64,000 bases of DNA from Microvirga terrestris (lineage in GTDB: Bacteria > Pseudomonadota > Alphaproteobacteria > Rhizobiales > Beijerinckiaceae). The notes below the pieces were generated by a model. The model was not told where the DNA came from. It searched no databases and worked only from the letters and a program-made list of their open reading frames with translations. The position numbers and the translations under genes are program-made. Where the stretch lies: the NCBI RefSeq assembly GCF_015694425.1, contig NZ_JADQDN010000007.1, forward strand, positions 109,226 to 173,225. Reading direction: 5' to 3'. Position 1 is the stretch's first letter, and the number at the start of each line of letters is the position of its first letter. Positions 1-9,464 of this stretch are shown here, one piece after another.

Positions 1-442
1 GCGCCCGACACGTTTCTCTTAGGTGTCGCGCCAGGCCGAGTGTCTACAAGGATAGCCCTTGATCAGCTCGACCCTGAGACGCTTCTCGATCTCCTTGCTC
101 ACGATGCCGTTGTGGCTATGGCGGCGCCGGTCAATCTGATCGGGCGCATCCCGGTTGAACGGCCTGTCTGCCACACTGTTGCCGGATCTTGGATAGAGAG
201 GATGATCAAAGGTTTCGAGTACGGCGCGAATACCGTTCCGCATGCCGCTCTCGGTTTCCTTGAGATCAACGGATCCTGGGATCAGGACAGATTTGGTATC
301 GGGATCGATGAGATCGCCCTGTCGCGCAAAATCGGCGCGACAGAACACCGCGAGATGCCCATCAACCCTACGAACGTGCGAAGCGCGTAACCTGGATAAA
401 TCGCCTCGACATTGGTCCGGGGCGGGAAGCATTGGATCGAGT
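1..442. other. Upstream region of the secretion operon; no assignable gene
   Basis: Two overlapping opposite reading frames cover this stretch: 40..390 on plus (GTG start, 116 residues) and 19..468 on minus (149 residues). Both have GC-rich third positions and neither carries a motif I recognise. The minus frame runs past the secretion ATPase start at 443, which counts against its full length. One of them may be a real small or decayed gene, but the sequence does not decide which. The promoter of the following operon must lie here; I saw no clear box. Confidence 0.3.
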
Positions 443-2167
443 ATGAGCAAAAAGCCTGGCGAGACCATCGTAGCACAAGCTCTCCGTCAATGCCGGACTC
501 ACTTCGCTTATGCGCTTGGCTTCAACGTTTTCATCAACATCCTGCTGCTGGCCTATCCGATCTTCATGATTCAGGTCTACGAGCGGGTGCTCAGTTCGCG
601 CAGCATCGAGACGCTGATCGTCCTCAGCACCGGCCTGGTCATCGCTCTCGCCTTCAAGGCCGTGTTCCAATGGGCCAGGGGAGCGCTGTTCGTCCGTGCC
701 GCGGTGCGGCTGGACCGGCTGCTTGCGGACCGGGTTCTAACAGCCCTGATCGAGCGCAATTCCGGTGGAACGTCATCGGAGGGCAGCCAAGCCCTTCGGG
801 ATCTCGATGCCTTCCGGCAGTTTGCAACCGGCAAGGGGGTGCTGGCTGCAATCGACGCCCCCTGGGCCATCCTCTTCACGGGCGTGCTGCTGATCCTTGA
901 TGTTCAAGTCGGCCTGGTCGCTCTTGCCTGCATCCTTCTCATGGCCGTGGCGACGATCGCCAATACGGCTCTCACGAAGCGAGCCATTGCCGAGACTTCG
1001 CAATACACCAACAGGTCTTATGGATTTGTCGAGGCGAACCTGCGCGGCTCCGAAGCCATCGTCGCCATGGGCATGGTCGGATCGGTTGTCGGTAAGTGGC
1101 GCGATCTGAGGAACCCCGGCCTCGACACTCAGGTGAGGACCAGCCAGGTCGGCGTGCTTTTCAACGCAGTTCTGGGCTCGGCACGCATTCTTGTCCAAGC
1201 GATCATCATGATGGCCGGTGTGATCGAGATCCTCTACAGCGACGCGCCGACAGGGATGCTGTTTGCAGCTCTAATCGTGGCCGGCTTTGCCATGAAGCCC
1301 ATCGATCAGCTGGTCGCCGCCTGGGATGACTACATTCCCGCCCGCCAGGCGCTGAAACGTATCGAGGCGTTGCTCTCGGAGACACCGCGGTCGCGTGCCG
1401 GCACGGCCCTGCCAAAACCGCAGGGGAATCTGACCTGCTACAATCTCTATTACATCCCCCCCGGCGGCGAGCAGCCGATCCTGTCGAACGTCAACCTCGC
1501 AATCACCCCGGGAGAGTCGCTCGGTCTCATCGGCCTCAACGGGTCCGGCAAGACGACGCTGGCGCGCCTGCTCGTCGGCAACCTTAAGCCGACGCGCGGT
1601 CAACTGCGCCTTGATGGGGTCGAGCTCTGGTCGGCCAGCCGCGAGGATATCGGCCGCCACATCGGTTATCTGCCGCAGAACATCTCTATCCTGAGCGGCA
1701 CGGTGGCGGAAAACATTGGCCGTTTCGGCAAGCTGAGCGACCAGGAGATTGTCGAGGCGGCCAAGGCCGCGGGTGTGCACGACCTGATCCTGCGCCTGCC
1801 GAAGGGCTATGATACGGAGATCGGCGAGAACGGGCATCCGCTGTCCGGCGGCCAGCGGCAGCTGATTGCCCTGGCGCGCGCCATCGCCGGATCGCCCGCT
1901 CTGGTGATCCTGGATGAGCCGAACTCCAATCTCGACGGTCAGGCGGAGGAAGCGCTGGTCGCGTGTATCGCGGGCCTCAAGCAGCGTGGCATCTCCTGCG
2001 TTCTGATCACCCACCGCCCGACGCTCGTGCGCGATCTCGACCATGCGGTCGTCCTGAAGGACGGCCATGTGGTCAGCGCGGGCGCGACGGACAATGTCTT
2101 CAAGCGCCTCGGCCGCCCAGTGGTCGTCAGGAACGCCTCCGGCAACGGAGAGGAAATGGCACAATGA
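443..2167 (+). CDS. Type I secretion system permease/ATPase (PrtD/HlyB-like)
   Basis: A 574-residue inner-membrane ABC exporter that would drive ATP-dependent secretion of an RTX-type protein through a membrane fusion protein and an outer-membrane channel. The N-terminal half holds the membrane domain, with the first hydrophobic segment near residues 20-45. The C-terminal half is an ABC ATPase: Walker A GLNGSGKT at 364-371, signature LSGGQ at 467-471, Walker B LVILDEP at 487-493. There is no N-terminal peptidase C39 domain, as in PrtD-type exporters of RTX proteases and adhesins. ATG 443 is preferred; the frame is open upstream to 242, but the protein then gains a non-family extension. It overlaps the next gene by four bases. 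The likely cargo is the RTX protein at 40159..43959. No TolC gene is present. Confidence 0.9.
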   Translation: MSKKPGETIVAQALRQCRTHFAYALGFNVFINILLLAYPIFMIQVYERVLSSRSIETLIVLSTGLVIALAFKAVFQWARGALFVRAAVRLDRLLADRVLTALIERNSGGTSSEGSQALRDLDAFRQFATGKGVLAAIDAPWAILFTGVLLILDVQVGLVALACILLMAVATIANTALTKRAIAETSQYTNRSYGFVEANLRGSEAIVAMGMVGSVVGKWRDLRNPGLDTQVRTSQVGVLFNAVLGSARILVQAIIMMAGVIEILYSDAPTGMLFAALIVAGFAMKPIDQLVAAWDDYIPARQALKRIEALLSETPRSRAGTALPKPQGNLTCYNLYYIPPGGEQPILSNVNLAITPGESLGLIGLNGSGKTTLARLLVGNLKPTRGQLRLDGVELWSASREDIGRHIGYLPQNISILSGTVAENIGRFGKLSDQEIVEAAKAAGVHDLILRLPKGYDTEIGENGHPLSGGQRQLIALARAIAGSPALVILDEPNSNLDGQAEEALVACIAGLKQRGISCVLITHRPTLVRDLDHAVVLKDGHVVSAGATDNVFKRLGRPVVVRNASGNGEEMAQ

Positions 2168-3492
2168 GCATGGCATCCACCTTGTCGAGCGGCAGCACGA
2201 TCGGCACGAGCTTCGATTCGCCACGCGCGCCGCTTCTCGTCGGCGGCATCGCGGCCGTGCTGATGATCCTGGTCTTCGGCGTCTGGGCTTCGATGATGTC
2301 GGTGGCCGGCGGTGCGGTCGCCAACGGCAAGGTCGCTCTTGAGGGCAACCGCAAGGCGCTGCAGCACCGCGAAGGCGGTACGGTCAAGGCGATCCTCGTG
2401 CGCGAGGGACAGCGCGTTGAAAAGGGTCAGGCCCTGATCGAGCTCAACCCCACGGACCTGCAGGCCGAGGTGGCGATCCTGGACAGCACGCGCTTGGCCA
2501 CCATGGTGCGTCTGGCCCGCTTGCGGACCGAGGTCCGCAACGACAGCCAAATCCTCTGGCCTGCCGACGTGAGCGCTTTGCGCAGTCAGGTTCAGGCCCG
2601 CTCCATTGTCGATCAGGAAACCGCGGTCTTCGAGGCGCGGCTCACCGCCTATCGCGGTAACATCAACCTGCTCCAGCAACAGATCGATGGCCGCGAGCGC
2701 CAGATTGCCGGCCTTGAGACGCGTTTGATCGCGACGCAGAGCCAGCTCACCTCGGTCGACCAAGAGCATACCTCGCTTCTGCCCCTGGTGGAGAAGGGCC
2801 TTATCGCCCGGCCGCGCGTGCTCGCACTCGAGCGCACCTCTGCGTCGCTGGCTGCCGACCTTCAGACCATCAGGTCGCAGATCGATGCGGAACGCAGCAG
2901 CATCCAGCAGGCAGAGACGCAGATCGCACAACTCGAGAAGGACCGGCGCGAGGCCGCGGCCAAGGAGATCGCCGAGATGGAGGCGCGTCTTGCCGAAGTG
3001 GCGCCGCGCCTGACATGGGCGAACGAGCGGCTGCAGAACACCACGCTCTTCGCGCCGGAGTCTGGCTATGTCTATGGCCTTGCCGTATTCAATTCCGGCG
3101 CGGTGGTCACGCCCGGACAGATCGTAATGGAGATCGTGCCCTCCACCGACGCTCTGGTGCTGAGCGTCGAGATCAGCCCCAAGGATGTGGAGCGGGTGCG
3201 CAAGGGTCAGCACGTGACCGTGCATCTCCTGGCCTATTCGCAGCGCTACCAGTCCGTGATCAAGGGTCACCTCGACAAGGTCTCACCCGACCGGTTCGAC
3301 AATCCGCAGACCGGAGCCGCCTTCTACCGCGGCACCGTCAGTATCGAGCCGGGCGAGCTGCGGCGCGCGCAGGTGGAACTGGTGCCCGGCATGCCGGTCA
3401 ACGTGGTGATCGAGACGGGCGAGCGCACCATCCTGGAATACCTGCTCGATCCGATCTTCCGGGTGACGGATTACGCCCTTCGCGAGCGGTGA
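2164..3492 (+). CDS. Type I secretion membrane fusion protein (HlyD/PrtE family)
   Basis: A 442-residue periplasmic adaptor joining the ABC exporter at 443..2167 to an outer-membrane tunnel. A short cytoplasmic N-terminus is followed by one membrane anchor (about residues 22-45, AVLMILVFGVWASMM). Then come a biotinyl-lipoyl-like half (GGTVKAILVREGQRVEKGQ), a long coiled-coil hairpin rich in Gln/Glu/Arg (about 120-290), and the second lipoyl/beta-barrel part (APESGYVYGLAVFNSGAVV). The C-terminus VTDYALRER is typical of PrtE-like adaptors. The ATG sits inside the stop of the exporter gene (ATGA overlap), so the two are translationally coupled. A hairpin terminator follows 21 bases after the stop. 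Confidence 0.9.
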   Translation: MSMASTLSSGSTIGTSFDSPRAPLLVGGIAAVLMILVFGVWASMMSVAGGAVANGKVALEGNRKALQHREGGTVKAILVREGQRVEKGQALIELNPTDLQAEVAILDSTRLATMVRLARLRTEVRNDSQILWPADVSALRSQVQARSIVDQETAVFEARLTAYRGNINLLQQQIDGRERQIAGLETRLIATQSQLTSVDQEHTSLLPLVEKGLIARPRVLALERTSASLAADLQTIRSQIDAERSSIQQAETQIAQLEKDRREAAAKEIAEMEARLAEVAPRLTWANERLQNTTLFAPESGYVYGLAVFNSGAVVTPGQIVMEIVPSTDALVLSVEISPKDVERVRKGQHVTVHLLAYSQRYQSVIKGHLDKVSPDRFDNPQTGAAFYRGTVSIEPGELRRAQVELVPGMPVNVVIETGERTILEYLLDPIFRVTDYALRER

Positions 3493-3513
3493 TCCCCCAA
3501 GACGAGCGACACG

Positions 3514-3540
3514 AAAAGGCGAGTCCCGGCTCGCCTTTTT
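3514..3540. terminator. Bidirectional rho-independent terminator between convergent genes
   Basis: A perfect 10-bp stem (AAAAGGCGAG / CTCGCCTTTT) with a 6-base loop. It has A/T tracts on both sides and lies between the stop of the fusion protein gene on plus and the stop of the glycosyltransferase gene on minus. Confidence 0.85.
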
Positions 3541-4753
3541 ATTGCGTCAGGAGATCGAGATAACGCGGGAGGCTGCGCGTCTTGAAGTCGTAATGCTCCA
3601 GCACGGTTTCCCGCGCTCCTTGCGACAGGCGCCGGCGCTGCGCCGGATCGTCGAGCAGCTCACTCAAAATGTCCACCAGCGCCTTGCGGTCGAAGAAGCC
3701 GGCGGTGCGGCCGTTCTCGCCGTCCCTCAACACCTCGAGAACAGGGCCCGTGGCCGAGCCCAGCATGGTGCAGCCGCAGGCCATCGCCTCCAGGAAGGAC
3801 CAGGACAGAACGAAAGGGTAGGTGAGGTAGACGTGCACGGACGAGACCCGCAGCAGGTCGAGATAATCGTCGTAAGCCAGTTGGCCCACGAAGTGCACGC
3901 GACCCCGGTCCAGACCGGCGCCGACCTCTTCGAGCATTGCGCTTTTCCAACTCCCGCCGCCAGGATGGTTCTGGCCGTAGCTGACCTCCTCCCGGCCCAC
4001 CAGCACGACCTGCGAGTTCGGACGCCGCTCAAGGATCTCCGGCAGGGCGCGCATGAACACGTGGAAGCCGCGATAGGGTTCGAGGGAGCGCGACACATAG
4101 GTCACCACCTCATCGTCACAGCTCAGTACCCGGCCGTTCGGCAAGGTGAAAGTGGCGGCGGGGTTCGGCGCCACCTGCGCGGTATCGATCCCTTCGTGGA
4201 TCACCTCGATCTGCGATCCGATCTGCGGCGGAAACAGGCCGGCCTGCCACCGGGTCGGCGTGACGCAGCGGGAGGCCGCCGCGAAGGCCATCAGGTTAGT
4301 GGTGTTGCGCAGAGGCACCGTGCGTAGATCGCCGCCTCTCACCCTCAGCTCGGGATCGAAATCGAGATCGCTGTTCTGCACGCGATAGAAGTATTCGAGA
4401 TAGGCGATGAACCGGGCTTCGGGGAAGATCTCCGGCACGAACAGGGCGTCGCCCCAGCCTGGATGCGCCAGGATCACGTCGGGCCTGAAACCCTTATCTT
4501 TCAAGGATTGCGCGAGATCCGCCACCGTGCGCCCACGCCGTGCATGCTCGGCGAAATCGAGACCTAACGGAAACACCGCCTCGGCCGGCCCGGTCGGATG
4601 CCTGTAGCCCCGGTAGGTGATCTGCTCCGCCCCTCCGGACCCGCGCTCCCCTTCACCGATCCCGACAATCCGCCACCCCTCCCGCCCCATCAGCTCCTTG
4701 GCGAGCCGCTTGAACTGGCCGGGGAAGTTGGGGTGGAGAAGGAGGAGGTTCAT
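3539..4753 (-). CDS. Glycosyltransferase, family 4 (GT-B fold)
   Basis: A 404-residue protein that should transfer a sugar from a nucleotide-sugar donor during polysaccharide or glycolipid assembly; donor and acceptor cannot be read. It opens with NLLLLHPNFPGQFKRLA, the hallmark of the Glyco_trans_4_3 N-terminal domain. It ends with the GT4 C-terminal Rossmann half, including GREEVSYGQ, VHFVGQLAYDDYLDLLRVSSVHVYLTYPF, and the acidic donor-site stretch SWSFLEAMACG. There is no signal peptide or membrane segment, so it is probably cytosolic. It is transcribed alone, convergent with the secretion operon and divergent from the glycan genes at 4906 onward. Confidence 0.85.
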   Translation of the reverse strand: MNLLLLHPNFPGQFKRLAKELMGREGWRIVGIGEGERGSGGAEQITYRGYRHPTGPAEAVFPLGLDFAEHARRGRTVADLAQSLKDKGFRPDVILAHPGWGDALFVPEIFPEARFIAYLEYFYRVQNSDLDFDPELRVRGGDLRTVPLRNTTNLMAFAAASRCVTPTRWQAGLFPPQIGSQIEVIHEGIDTAQVAPNPAATFTLPNGRVLSCDDEVVTYVSRSLEPYRGFHVFMRALPEILERRPNSQVVLVGREEVSYGQNHPGGGSWKSAMLEEVGAGLDRGRVHFVGQLAYDDYLDLLRVSSVHVYLTYPFVLSWSFLEAMACGCTMLGSATGPVLEVLRDGENGRTAGFFDRKALVDILSELLDDPAQRRRLSQGARETVLEHYDFKTRSLPRYLDLLTQ

Positions 4754-4905
4754 GGGGCAGGGTGTAGCAGATAGGGGGGTTGAGTGACAACAAAGGGACG
4801 TGTAGCAGGCTTATTCTTCAGCTGTTCAGCGTATTCGGATAAATACGTGTGGCTGAGAATTGGTTTTTACAGTAGCTCAGGCTCTGATCGGGCGGAACGT
4901 TTCAG

Positions 4906-6153
4906 ATGGCAATTTCGGGTGTGGTTGACTCACTGATTAGCGATGTGGTGTCCGGTTGGGTGGCATGCGACGGACATACTGACATTCAGGTCGTTGCCAC
5001 CTTTGATGAGGAGGAGATCACTGTTCCTGCCAACATCCCTAGACGCGATCTTGGCGAGAAGTCGGGGAAGTTTGGGTTCAGAATTCATCTCCCGCGTTCT
5101 GCCGTGCCAAGCGAACTTTTCAACGGTCGGCTCTCTCTACGCGCCGTTCAAAAGGATCAGTCCGTTCCTCTCAAGATCTGGGAGCCCTTGAGGCAAGCCG
5201 CGAGCTTGGAGAGCATGGATTTCCAAGGCCTCGCTCACGCGGTACGCTTCCTTAGTCCCGAAAATCGTACCGAGTTCAATAAAATCTTCAGCGAGCCAAA
5301 AAGCTGGCAACAACTGAGCGACAAAAAGCAATTGTGCGTAGTCGCCTATGCGCATGATGCTTCTGCATGGTTTCCGTACTTCTACAGCTACTATACGTCT
5401 ATCGTAGAACCAAGCTCCATTTTTATCGTGACCCCGAGCCCTCGGAGCTTCGACGATTACACACTCGGCGGCATAACCTCGATTGATGGATTCCCTTACG
5501 ATAATCCCGCCCGTTCTCAGATTATGTCCCGCATCTGTCAGGGGTTGCAGGCCTACTACGAATGGACCTTGCTGTGTGACGTCGACGAGATCGTTGTTCC
5601 TCATCCTGATTCAGAAAAGTCATTTCCCGAGGCTTTGGCTGAGTTGAAGGATGGCGTGTCGATCTCGCGAGGGTTCGACGTCATTCAGATGGACGGCGAA
5701 GCGGACTTCGATTTCTCTCGTCCTGTCCTCGATCAGCGACGGTTCGGTCTCGCCGCGTCGGGGATGTGTAAGCCTCATCTTGCTCGCGTTCCGGTGCGCT
5801 GGAGCATCGGGTATCATTTCACGAACCACAAACCTCAGTTCGAGACTTCCGGCAAAGGCTTCGTGACGCTCCACCTGAAATGGGCTTGTAACAAGGTCAG
5901 AGCAGATGTGGCACGCATTGTTCAGAGAACGAAATACACCGCTTCGAATACTGCGAGCTATGCGCTTGAGAGCGTCGTGATTGAGAAGCACCCGGCATTA
6001 GCTGGCGCTACTCCCAAGATCCTGTCAATCGGTAGTGAGGAGATGAAGGCGTTCGAACGGCAATTCATTGCGAGTGCACGCTACAGCTCAGAAGAGGATC
6101 TTTGGGCTGCTGAGCATTTTGTTAGTTCAACTCTTTTTGAACTGCGGAAGTAG
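4906..6153 (+). CDS. Glycosyltransferase family 2-like protein with N-terminal beta domain
   Basis: A 415-residue protein. Residues 1-95 form a separate all-beta module beginning ISGVVDSLISDVVSGWVAC, a type often placed before bacterial glycosyltransferases and of unproven role. From about residue 135 (QLCVVAYAHDASAWFPYFYSYY) it resembles the GT2-like family Glyco_tranf_2_4. C224-DVDE-228 supplies the DxD pair (D225, D227) that would bind a metal and nucleotide-sugar. The C-terminal part has H-rich stretches (YHFTNHKP, VTLHLKW) as in that family. Third-position GC is lower than in neighbours. It precedes the ATP-grasp-like gene by 60 bp and probably shares its transcript. The substrate is unknown. 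Confidence 0.75.
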   Translation: MAISGVVDSLISDVVSGWVACDGHTDIQVVATFDEEEITVPANIPRRDLGEKSGKFGFRIHLPRSAVPSELFNGRLSLRAVQKDQSVPLKIWEPLRQAASLESMDFQGLAHAVRFLSPENRTEFNKIFSEPKSWQQLSDKKQLCVVAYAHDASAWFPYFYSYYTSIVEPSSIFIVTPSPRSFDDYTLGGITSIDGFPYDNPARSQIMSRICQGLQAYYEWTLLCDVDEIVVPHPDSEKSFPEALAELKDGVSISRGFDVIQMDGEADFDFSRPVLDQRRFGLAASGMCKPHLARVPVRWSIGYHFTNHKPQFETSGKGFVTLHLKWACNKVRADVARIVQRTKYTASNTASYALESVVIEKHPALAGATPKILSIGSEEMKAFERQFIASARYSSEEDLWAAEHFVSSTLFELRK

Positions 6154-6213
6154 CCGAATGCACTACTGGTCCTGCCCAAATTCAACTTTGCATTACGATC
6201 AGAGAGACTTGTA

Positions 6214-7146
6214 GTGAAAAATCTAGTATTCGTAGGGGCAAGAGCCCACGCGTTGCATGGTAATGGTAAAGCTTCAACCTTTTTCCAGTATGCAGATTCT
6301 GTATTTCGTAGTTATGGGATTGACGTCTTTAAATATAAAAACTTCAACGAATTTGAACTGAATATAGATAAGCATCGCGACGGCATCGTAACGATGATCT
6401 ATAATGAGGAAGATGGGATTGAGGAGGCAGAGCAGATTGAGAGAATTTGCATGCAGAATATGCGACGTGCACTCATCGTTCATCCTTCTAAGCTCGGGCG
6501 TGTGATAGGGGATAAAGCTGCTACGAACACCCTCCTCGCAGATAACGGCATCCGCGTACCTAAGCAAATCAAGAGCGAGGCTGCCATTGGGCAAGTGTTC
6601 TCGAATGATCCACTGGGCTCAGGAAGAACTGTGTCAGTACATGCTCCCGGAGAAAAGTTGAGATTCGATAGATACAATACCGAGTTTATTAATACTGTCT
6701 ATCCCTTCAGAGGGCGTGATTACTACGTCTCACTCAGAGCGATGTGCGTCGGTGGCACTTGTATTGCTATTTATACAAGGTGTCGCCCAACTGAAGAGGG
6801 AAATCCTTCAGTCCATACTACGAATACGCCTGTCGATCCTGAACTTATAAACTACCTTCATGTACGAGTGGCAATCCGCCTACAGGGTAAAATTATTCAG
6901 GTGTGCGAGCAGATCGGACAGGTGATCGGTCTCGGCTTCTTCTCTCACGACCTCTTGCCGTGCGCTGATACTGGTGAAGTGTTCATTTGCGAAACAGGAG
7001 TCAAATTTGATGAAGCAACATTGATGAATCGCTTAACCCCAGTTAGGAATTCAGTTGTAATTCAGGATGTATTTAATGGTGTAGAAATCAAGAAGTCTGC
7101 GCATGAGTTCGTTCGCGCAGCGAATGAAATGGGATTTCTGCGATAA
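6214..7146 (+). CDS. ATP-grasp-like protein in glycan locus
   Basis: A 310-residue protein starting at GTG, with a purine-rich stretch (AGAGAGAC) just upstream as ribosome binding site. Residues 90-120 (VHPSKLGRVIGDKAATNTLLADNGIRVP) match the entry to ATP-grasp ligase folds, where a substrate-binding loop is followed by the ATP-binding lobe. A basic beta-rich middle follows (YYVSLRAMCVGGTCIAIYTR), with an acidic end (VFICETGVKFDEATLMNRL) that could hold the metal-binding Glu. By analogy it would couple a carboxylate to an amine with ATP, perhaps decorating a glycan or peptide. That role is inferred from fold-like features and neighbours only. The gene is strikingly AT-rich for this window, a sign of recent transfer. 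Confidence 0.55.
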   Translation: MKNLVFVGARAHALHGNGKASTFFQYADSVFRSYGIDVFKYKNFNEFELNIDKHRDGIVTMIYNEEDGIEEAEQIERICMQNMRRALIVHPSKLGRVIGDKAATNTLLADNGIRVPKQIKSEAAIGQVFSNDPLGSGRTVSVHAPGEKLRFDRYNTEFINTVYPFRGRDYYVSLRAMCVGGTCIAIYTRCRPTEEGNPSVHTTNTPVDPELINYLHVRVAIRLQGKIIQVCEQIGQVIGLGFFSHDLLPCADTGEVFICETGVKFDEATLMNRLTPVRNSVVIQDVFNGVEIKKSAHEFVRAANEMGFLR

Positions 7147-7537
7147 GATATTTTCGAGAATTTTCTATGGAGGCGTGAAAATTTAAAATGAAGATCTCAA
7201 TAGATGATTCTTTTCTATTAATAGAAAAGTCAGCGTCGAATGTGGGCAGATTCTAGCTGTATGTCTTTCAAAGGGAGGGGACTTCAAAAGCTTGATGCTG
7301 GTCTGCGAGAAATTTCGGGAAGTTCTGAGGACAAAGCCGATGCTGCCTAATGGATCGTTCAAAGAAAGAGGATGTTCAAAATACCTAAGTGGCGGAGATC
7401 ATATATCGAACCGCGACTTTTCATTCTACGTCGCGCCGCCTGCCAAGCTCCTTATGTTACTTGACGAACAGGCACCTCCTCCCGCAAGAAGATAACATAC
7501 TCATTATACAAGCAAAGCTTAGTCTGGGGCAGTTCCA
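7147..7537. other. AT-rich gene-poor gap
   Basis: Continues the low GC of the preceding gene and returns to high GC at the next start. A 67-codon plus frame at 7292..7495 has no recognisable domain and no good ribosome site, so I do not call it. I see no repeat or terminator of note. Confidence 0.5.
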
Positions 7538-9397
7538 GTGACATCTGCATCCATTTCCGCCGCAGGCAGCGCGCGCCTTGAGATCGAACGGCTAATCGCC
7601 CTGCGAGGAACCTTGAGCGTGGTGCTTCGGGTGCCCGCCGGGGCGGCTGTCGATGGAGTGAGCGGGATCAGGCTCGCCCAGGGGCGGGCGGCCATTGCGG
7701 TTCCGCGTGGCCAATGGATCGAGTTGGGCGCCGCAGACGGCGGGATGGAACGGCCCAAGCCCGTTTTCCGGCCGAAGCGCGGGAAGAGAATGGCCGCTCC
7801 CGTGGAGGCCGAGGCCCCGAAGGCCCGGCGCTTCCTCGCCGGGCTGCCGCGGCCGCTCGCTAGCCGATTTGATCTGGGCCAAACAGTTGAGGTGTCTCTC
7901 GATGCGCCCCGCGCCGGCAAGGCCGTAGCGCTCCATATGGTGAGCATCAGCCCGGACGACCTCGCCGACGGCCTTGGGGCAGCGCTGGCGCAGGTGCTGC
8001 GGGCTTCCGGCGACGAGGGGGGTGCGGGTCTGATCGGTGCCAGGGTTGCTGTACGGCCGCTGGACATTCCCAGACTGTGCTGGATTGAGCACCTGGTGCT
8101 CTCCGGTACCGGAATTGTGGCCAACGGCTGGCTGGCCAATATTGGCGGCCAGACTGTCCATGCGGCGAGCGCCAACTTGGAAACATGGGTTTCTAACGAC
8201 GCGATCCAGCGGACCGCAAGGCCGGACGTGCATGCGCATCTTCGGGGTGAGAATGCCCTGACGAGCGCTTCCGACGAGCACGGCTTCACTTTCGTGATCC
8301 CCGCCGCTGTGGAGGGGCAGGATCTCTATTTCGTCGAGGTGTCGCCGGACAGGGCGCAGGTGACGTTTCACGGGCCACTCGCGGTGAGCGCGAAGCGCGA
8401 CGACGCCCTTGCCATGAGCATCATCCGGGGCGCTTTCGGCGACATACGCTCCCTGAAGGCGGAGGAGGTGGATCGCAGCTACCGGCATCTGCTTTCGACC
8501 GAAAAAGGCGAGATGAGCGCCCAGGTGTTCGATTTCGGGCCGAAGCTCCCCCAGGACCGGCCGGTTTCCTCGGTGATCATCCCATTCTACGGCGATGCCT
8601 TCTTCATGAACTGCGTGCATTACCTCCAGCGGGTGCTCGACGACGGCTTCGAGCTGGTGCTGGTGGTGGACGATCCGCGCATCTGGGCCGAGGTCTATAA
8701 CGGACTGGCCCTGCGCTCCACGGGCCTGCGGGTTCCCACGCGCCTCCTGCGGAACCTGGCCAATTACGGCTATGGCGGCGCCAACAACATCGCGGCCAGC
8801 CTTTCGCGCGGGGACGTGCTGTTCCTCATGAACTCCGACATCCTGGTCAAGGACCCCGCCGGCCTCGTGAAGGCCGCGGAGGAAATCCGCGACCGCAAGC
8901 GCGCCGGGGGGCGGGAGCTCGTGGTCGGATTCTCCCTGCTCTACGAGGACAACACCATCCAGCATCTCGGGATGACCTTCCCGCGCTCGTCCGCCATGGG
9001 CAACCTGCTCGTGGCCGACCACCCCATGAAGGGCCTGCCCTTCGACCTCTACGAGGGCGATCCCATCCGCCCGGCCCAGGCCGTCACGGCGGCCCTCATG
9101 GCCCTGTCGAAGAACCTCTTCACGGAACTCGGCGGCTTCGACCTGCGCTACGAGCGCGGCGACTTCGAGGACGCGGATCTCTGCCTCAGGGCGCGCCAGC
9201 GCGGGGCCGAGATCCAGGTCCATGTCCATCCGGGGCTGTACCACCTGGAGCGGCAGTCGATCCCGTCCATGGGAGATGCCGATGTCCGGTCCATGGTCAC
9301 CTACATGAACTGCGCCGAGTTCAACCGGCGCTGGGAGGCGGAGCTGACGAAGCCCAAGCGGGTGTTCAAGGTTTCCACACCCAGGCAGACGGCATAA
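7538..9397 (+). CDS. Glycosyltransferase family 2, large two-part protein
   Basis: A 619-residue protein (GTG start). Residues 1-340 form an N-terminal region with beta-rich segments and no family I can name. Part of it (about 180-300) resembles accessory modules seen before GT2 domains in rhizobial glycan loci. The GT2 domain begins at about residue 345 (SSVIIPFYGDAFFMNCVHYLQRVL). It carries LFLMNSD (N432-S-D434, the DxD-like metal site), then FDLRYERGDFEDADLCLRARQRG, the ED acid/base region typical of rhamnosyl- and related transferases. It is probably cytosolic or membrane-associated. It lies 67 bp before a GT4 gene in the same direction. Donor and acceptor are unknown. Confidence 0.8.
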   Translation: MTSASISAAGSARLEIERLIALRGTLSVVLRVPAGAAVDGVSGIRLAQGRAAIAVPRGQWIELGAADGGMERPKPVFRPKRGKRMAAPVEAEAPKARRFLAGLPRPLASRFDLGQTVEVSLDAPRAGKAVALHMVSISPDDLADGLGAALAQVLRASGDEGGAGLIGARVAVRPLDIPRLCWIEHLVLSGTGIVANGWLANIGGQTVHAASANLETWVSNDAIQRTARPDVHAHLRGENALTSASDEHGFTFVIPAAVEGQDLYFVEVSPDRAQVTFHGPLAVSAKRDDALAMSIIRGAFGDIRSLKAEEVDRSYRHLLSTEKGEMSAQVFDFGPKLPQDRPVSSVIIPFYGDAFFMNCVHYLQRVLDDGFELVLVVDDPRIWAEVYNGLALRSTGLRVPTRLLRNLANYGYGGANNIAASLSRGDVLFLMNSDILVKDPAGLVKAAEEIRDRKRAGGRELVVGFSLLYEDNTIQHLGMTFPRSSAMGNLLVADHPMKGLPFDLYEGDPIRPAQAVTAALMALSKNLFTELGGFDLRYERGDFEDADLCLRARQRGAEIQVHVHPGLYHLERQSIPSMGDADVRSMVTYMNCAEFNRRWEAELTKPKRVFKVSTPRQTA

Positions 9398-9464
9398 CCG
9401 GCATCAACCCGAACGGCGCGTGCGGGGCGCGCCGGCTACCAATCGATCAGATAGGTTCTCTCAC

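Noticed and set aside
242..442. Upstream extension of the secretion ATPase frame
   Set aside because: The added residues do not resemble PrtD-type exporters, and the family N-terminus fits ATG 443.
7292..7495. 67-codon plus frame in the AT-rich gap
   Set aside because: No ribosome site, no domain and composition like non-coding DNA.
7592..9244. 550-codon minus frame opposite the large glycosyltransferase
   Set aside because: Mirror frame of a GC-rich real gene; low-complexity His/Glu/Arg composition and no motif.
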